DNA of 17,534 nt from an uncultured Acinetobacter sp. GTDB lineage: Bacteria > Pseudomonadota > Gammaproteobacteria > Pseudomonadales > Moraxellaceae. The DNA lies in NCBI RefSeq assembly GCF_943914805.1, contig NZ_CALUDM010000079.1, positions 1 through 17,534 of the forward strand, given 5' to 3'. This document shows positions 14,427 to 17,534 of the stretch, in pieces. The first letter of the stretch is position 1. Each line of letters starts with the position of its first letter. The notes below the pieces were generated by a model. The model made no database searches. It was not told where the DNA came from and worked only from the letters and a program-made list of their open reading frames with translations. The translations under genes and the position numbers were made by a program.

Positions 14427-15428
14427 ATGAAATTATTCACTAAACTCGCTTTAGTTTCTGCAGTGGCTATCAGTTCAAACGCAATGGCAATGCAAGCAAT
14501 GGATGATGCTGCACTAAGCGCGACAACTGGTCAAGACGGTATCTCTATTGGTATCGGTATTTCTAAAGTTCAAATTGATAAAGTACATGTTTTTGATGGT
14601 GATGGTTTAGCTAGTGGTTATACTGATACAGTTAATTTAACTGGTGGTAATCCAACAGTTTATGCTGCAGGTTCAGGTCATGCAGGCGCTATTACTGTAA
14701 ACAATGTGGTTTTATCAGCTCCACTTCCAACTGAGACAACTCGTCTGTTAGGTACCCATAATCTAGCAGATATCACAATTGATACGGATGGTGGTGCTGG
14801 TCATCCATTCTTGAATGTTGGCGCAGCTGTTTCTGGTTTGAATATTTCTTTGGGTAAAATTGAAGTCAATGATGCTTCAGGTCTTCCAGGTGCTTATAAA
14901 GTAGGTGATGGTGCTGCTACTCCTACTGTTGCTTCTGCTGAAATTTTAAGTGGTTTAACATTAAAAACTGGCGTAATGTCTGCAAATATTCAATTAGGTA
15001 ATACACCTCAAGGTGCAATGATTAAATTGAATGGTGTAATGACGGGTGGTCTTGAGATTAATGATCTAGCGCTTAAAGATGCATCAACTGCTGGTGGTGG
15101 TTATATTGCAATTGGTGGTATTAAGTTAAATGATACTGATAGTACGACAGGTGGTTTGTCTTTAAATGCTGATATTGCTGTTACTAAGAAAGGTCTTGCG
15201 ATTACGGCAATGAAAAGCGCGACAGATATTTACATTACTAAAGTTGTGCTAGGTGGTGGTGATGGTTTTGTACCTAAATCTGGTACAACCGCAGCAACTC
15301 CTGGTACTGGAGTTGGTAGTGCGTCGATCGGTGATATCGCCATTTCTGGTCTAAAAGTTTGGAATGGTGCTGCAGGTTATGGTGCTGGTACTCCAAATGG
15401 TGCTGTGATAACGATTTCTGGTCACTAA
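14427..15428 (+). CDS. filA: secreted Gly-rich fil-cluster protein FilA (putative pilus/fibre subunit)
   Basis: From the ATG at 14427 this is a 333-residue exported protein. The signal peptide covers residues 1-21 (MKLFTK..., cut after AMA). The mature start MQAMDDAALSATTGQDGISI carries the LSxxTGQDG motif found at the head of a family of secreted Proteobacterial proteins. The rest is rich in Gly, Ala, Thr, Asp and Asn, has no Cys, and alternates short hydrophobic strands with Gly/Asn turns (such as AITVNNVVLSA, LNISLGKIEVND, GLEINDLALKD). This fits a beta-helix or fibre-forming fold. An ATG at 14394 with its own GGAGAG nine bases upstream adds 11 residues. The ATG at 14427 has GGGAGAG eight bases upstream and yields a standard signal peptide. 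A strong terminator follows at once, so filA should be the most abundant fil message. The name comes from Acinetobacter annotation practice, and its pilus role is unproven. Confidence 0.8.
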   Translation: MKLFTKLALVSAVAISSNAMAMQAMDDAALSATTGQDGISIGIGISKVQIDKVHVFDGDGLASGYTDTVNLTGGNPTVYAAGSGHAGAITVNNVVLSAPLPTETTRLLGTHNLADITIDTDGGAGHPFLNVGAAVSGLNISLGKIEVNDASGLPGAYKVGDGAATPTVASAEILSGLTLKTGVMSANIQLGNTPQGAMIKLNGVMTGGLEINDLALKDASTAGGGYIAIGGIKLNDTDSTTGGLSLNADIAVTKKGLAITAMKSATDIYITKVVLGGGDGFVPKSGTTAATPGTGVGSASIGDIAISGLKVWNGAAGYGAGTPNGAVITISGH

Positions 15429-15437
15429 TCTGTATAG

Positions 15438-15469
15438 AAAAAAAGCGCGTTTTATACGCGCTTTTTTTT
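15438..15469 (+). terminator. strong Rho-independent terminator between filA and filB
   Basis: A perfect 13-bp stem (AAAAAAAGCGCGT at 15438-15450, complement at 15456-15468) with a GC-rich core and a run of eight T residues stands nine bases after the filA stop. filB and filC therefore depend on read-through or a separate promoter. Confidence 0.92.
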
Positions 15470-15554
15470 ACAAAAAAACTTATAAAATGCGACAAAAGTT
15501 CAAAAAAGTACTGTTTTTTTTTTCAAAAAGCGTTATCTTCTAGTCACAGGGACG

Positions 15555-15570
15555 TAGAGTGTTCACTCTA
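15555..15570. promoter_or_regulatory. 16-bp perfect palindrome upstream of filB
   Basis: TAGAGTGTTCACTCTA is a perfect palindrome of two 7-bp arms around TT, typical of a dimeric repressor site. It lies 54 bases before the filB ATG. AGTGTT within it is also inverted as AACACT at 15582-15587. It lies in the 155-base gap after the filA terminator, where a filB promoter would be needed. Confidence 0.45.
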
Positions 15571-15624
15571 AAAATAAAATTAACACTTTAGGCAAAACAC
15601 TGCCGATACTTGATAGTTAGAATT

Positions 15625-16461
15625 ATGTTAGAAATTACTTTAGGTTCGGCATTAATCTATTATTTTGCCAGCCACGCCTTAGATGTGAAACCCAAGCCAA
15701 AAGATGCTGTTTACTATACTGAGCTTGCGGATTCCAGAGATAAATCATTTACGCGCAATCACCGTGAAGTGGTCATGATTAAGCCTGCCTTGGAAAATCA
15801 GTTCCGTGGAATTGTACGTCAGGCTTATGACTACAGCTGTGGTTCTGCAGCACTCACTACACTGCTCAATGGTTATGTTGGGACCAACCTCACTGAACAG
15901 CAAACCATGGAAGGCTTACTTCGTTTCGGGGAATATAACCGTATTATTGAACGGAGAAGTTTTTCACTTTTAGACATGAAGCGCTTTGTTGCTGCGATAG
16001 GCTATGAGAGTGGTGGCTTTAAAGGTGAGTTTACTGATTTAATTAATCAAAATCAGCCTGTGATTGTTCCTATTTCTTATGCAGGCTTTAAACATTTTGT
16101 GGTTTTCAAAGCCTATAAAGATGGTCGAGTCTATGTCGCTGACCCAGCTTTAGGAAATATCAGTTTCGACCAAGAACGATTCAAACAAATTTGGGAAAAT
16201 AATACTTTATTCATTGTCAATGTCGCTAAAGATCAGCAACGCAACATGCTTGCTTTGCAAGATGCAGATATGCGTCATGTTGATGATGCAACGATAAACC
16301 GTTATGCACTGGTCGATGCACAGTATTCAACTCCCGATTATATGAACCGAATTGCAGATAAAGCATCAACAATGCGTAAGGTCATTGACCGAGATGTTAA
16401 CTCTCCAACATATAATCAGCCAATTACAACCTATATGCGACTCTATTATAAACGTAAGTAG
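15625..16461 (+). CDS. filB: stand-alone C39 cysteine peptidase FilB
   Basis: This 278-residue protein has a short hydrophobic N-terminus (about 4-17), a signal sequence or membrane anchor that should place it in the periplasm. A peptidase C39-like domain follows at about 60-200. Gln66 forms the oxyanion hole and Cys72 in YDYSCGSAA is the nucleophile. His157 in FKHFVV and Asp173 in VADPALG complete the triad. About 80 residues of unknown role follow. In bacteriocin exporters C39 is fused to an ABC transporter and cuts double-glycine leaders, but here it stands alone, as in FapD of the Pseudomonas Fap amyloid system. A likely job is processing FilA or another fil substrate during export. A TTG at 15610 is an alternative start, and neither start has a clear ribosome binding site. 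filC follows after 51 bases. Confidence 0.85.
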   Translation: MLEITLGSALIYYFASHALDVKPKPKDAVYYTELADSRDKSFTRNHREVVMIKPALENQFRGIVRQAYDYSCGSAALTTLLNGYVGTNLTEQQTMEGLLRFGEYNRIIERRSFSLLDMKRFVAAIGYESGGFKGEFTDLINQNQPVIVPISYAGFKHFVVFKAYKDGRVYVADPALGNISFDQERFKQIWENNTLFIVNVAKDQQRNMLALQDADMRHVDDATINRYALVDAQYSTPDYMNRIADKASTMRKVIDRDVNSPTYNQPITTYMRLYYKRK

Positions 16462-16512
16462 AAAATGGATTAAAAAATTAAATAACGGAATTGGATCTTG
16501 GGTAGGAATAAA

Positions 16513-17505
16513 ATGAATAATCAATGGATGAAAAGAACTTTACTTGCAATTAGCATTCAATTTGTCACGGGGAGCTTGTACGCTGCTGAAGAAACAACTG
16601 ATGCGAATGCAGAAGTAGCGGAAACAGCTACTGAAGCATCTCAGCTGGATCAAGCTGGGGCGGCAGATACAACACCAAGTACGACAAGTTCAGAGAGTGC
16701 TGATACGTCAAGTAGTACTACAGCAGCTTCATCTAGCCCAGCAGTAACCATCAATAAAGATGAAACAAAGTCTTTAGTACCAAAACCGGGCTCTCAAGCT
16801 GCGGAAGCGTTGCAAAAGAAAGAAGGTGATGCAACTCAGGAAACAAACCTTCAAGAGGTTTTTACTTCAAATGAGCGTCAATACTCGTTAATTAAAAAAG
16901 GTGAGTTTTCGACGTTTTATGACCTAGATTATTCTTATTATCGTGACAGTCAACTCAATGCTGGAATTGATCAAGGTACAATTTATCAATTGCGTGTTGA
17001 TGAAGATGCCAATCACACCATTACCAATACCTTTACTGCCCAATACGGCATACTTGATAATTTAACCTTTACTGCCTCAATTCCGTTTGTTGCAAAGTCT
17101 GATAATTTAAAAGATACAACAACTGCTGGATTGGGTGATATTAACCTCGGTGCTCGCTGGGAACCGTTTCCGCTGAAAGCAGGTCGTTTACCTTTAATTT
17201 TATTCGGTAGCTTGTCAACCAAGACTGGTGATAGCCCGTATGAAATCAATCCGAACACGGATTTATCAACAGGCAAGGGCTATTATTCTGTTGGTGTTGG
17301 TGCAAGTACTCGTAAGTATATCGATCCAGTGGTACTGTTTGCTTCAATTTCAGCGAACTATGGTTTTAAAGAAACTGGACTGAATCAAGTACGTGGCGGA
17401 GGTAATGCTGAAGGAGAAGGTGGAAACCAAACTGGCGGACGTATTTTGGATGAGTTCGATCCTGGTATGACAGGTGGTTTCGAGCCTGTAAATTATTTTG
17501 TGTAA
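16513..17505 (+). CDS. filC: outer-membrane beta-barrel FilC, apparently 3'-truncated
   Basis: This 330-residue frame has a signal peptide (about 1-24, cut after LYA). A low-complexity Ala/Thr/Ser/Glu linker (25-78) follows, then a conserved-looking NERQYSLIKKGEFSTFYDLDY segment that starts a beta-barrel. About seven amphipathic strands can be counted (for example HTITNTFTAQYGI, NLTFTASIPFV, GYYSVGVGAST, VVLFASISANYGF). The frame then ends in GGFEPVNYFV without the run of further strands and the C-terminal aromatic strand expected of such transporter-like barrels. The last residues are probably encoded by foreign DNA from about 17482. The ATG at 16513 is preferred over a TTG 15 bases earlier because TAGGA lies five bases upstream. 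In the Fap analogy this is the FapF-like secretion pore. If truncated as read, it is unlikely to work. Confidence 0.7.
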   Translation: MNNQWMKRTLLAISIQFVTGSLYAAEETTDANAEVAETATEASQLDQAGAADTTPSTTSSESADTSSSTTAASSSPAVTINKDETKSLVPKPGSQAAEALQKKEGDATQETNLQEVFTSNERQYSLIKKGEFSTFYDLDYSYYRDSQLNAGIDQGTIYQLRVDEDANHTITNTFTAQYGILDNLTFTASIPFVAKSDNLKDTTTAGLGDINLGARWEPFPLKAGRLPLILFGSLSTKTGDSPYEINPNTDLSTGKGYYSVGVGASTRKYIDPVVLFASISANYGFKETGLNQVRGGGNAEGEGGNQTGGRILDEFDPGMTGGFEPVNYFV

Positions 17506-17534
17506 GTTCCATTTTTTATAAATGATCTTTTAAT
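17482..17534. mobile_element. possible insertion-sequence terminus interrupting filC
   Basis: From GAGCCTGTAAATTATTTTG onward the sequence no longer reads as barrel coding. It resembles, from memory, the terminal repeats of IS256-family elements, whose ends carry CTGTA near the tip and a TTGTGTAA-like stretch further in. The filC frame stops 24 bases inside it. Only 53 bases are visible, with no transposase, so this is a hypothesis. Confidence 0.33.

Noticed and set aside
15470..15530. second terminator after filA (A-run, GTACTG, T-run at about 15502-15522)
   Set aside because: The stem would be almost wholly A-T pairs, too weak to call, and the GC-rich terminator just upstream already explains termination.

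Overview
This is a low-GC gammaproteobacterial chromosome segment that looks like Acinetobacter (Moraxellaceae). The grounds are the block rpoN-hpf-ibaG-murA-hisG-hisD-hisC, a short-form HisG, AT-rich codon use, and a fil-type cluster (filA-filB-filC) that I know mainly from Acinetobacter genomes. The species cannot be fixed from the sequence alone. No rRNA, tRNA, CRISPR array or prophage was seen.

Layout. Positions 1-1441: the first bases resemble the 3' tail of a tmRNA gene and are followed by a terminator. Next comes an AT-rich accessory gene for a secreted protein with three tandem TonB C-terminal-like domains. Positions 1443-4713, minus strand: a gltI-gltJ-gltK-gltL glutamate/aspartate ABC importer with a hairpin plus T-run between the binding protein and the permeases. 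Positions 4714-5240: a gene-free divergent control region with a CRP-type palindrome. Positions 5241-7266: rpoN (sigma-54) and hpf (ribosome hibernation factor). Positions 7362-9633: ibaG-murA-hisG, tightly packed and closed by a terminator. Positions 9652-9993: a small minus-strand NTF2/SnoaL-like gene lying between hisG and hisD. Positions 10134-12824: hisD and hisC, separated by a palindrome-rich repeat. hisD is preceded by an 11-bp inverted repeat that could hide its ribosome binding site. Positions 12808-14166, minus strand: pabB, converging on hisC with a shared bidirectional terminator. Positions 14244-17534: filA, filB and a shortened filC, running off the window.

How the parts work together. 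GltI captures acidic amino acids in the periplasm, and GltJKL import them using ATP. RpoN and HPF link nitrogen-type promoter control to ribosome hibernation. MurA starts peptidoglycan precursor synthesis. HisG, HisD and HisC cover step one, step eight and the aminotransferase step of histidine synthesis. PabB makes aminodeoxychorismate for folate.

The most unusual part is the fil locus. It has a secreted, Gly-rich, probably beta-helical protein (FilA), a stand-alone C39 cysteine peptidase anchored by its N-terminus (FilB), and an outer-membrane barrel (FilC). This trio parallels the logic of the Pseudomonas Fap amyloid system (FapC/FapD/FapF). In this copy filC stops early, next to a terminus-like sequence that may be the edge of an insertion sequence.
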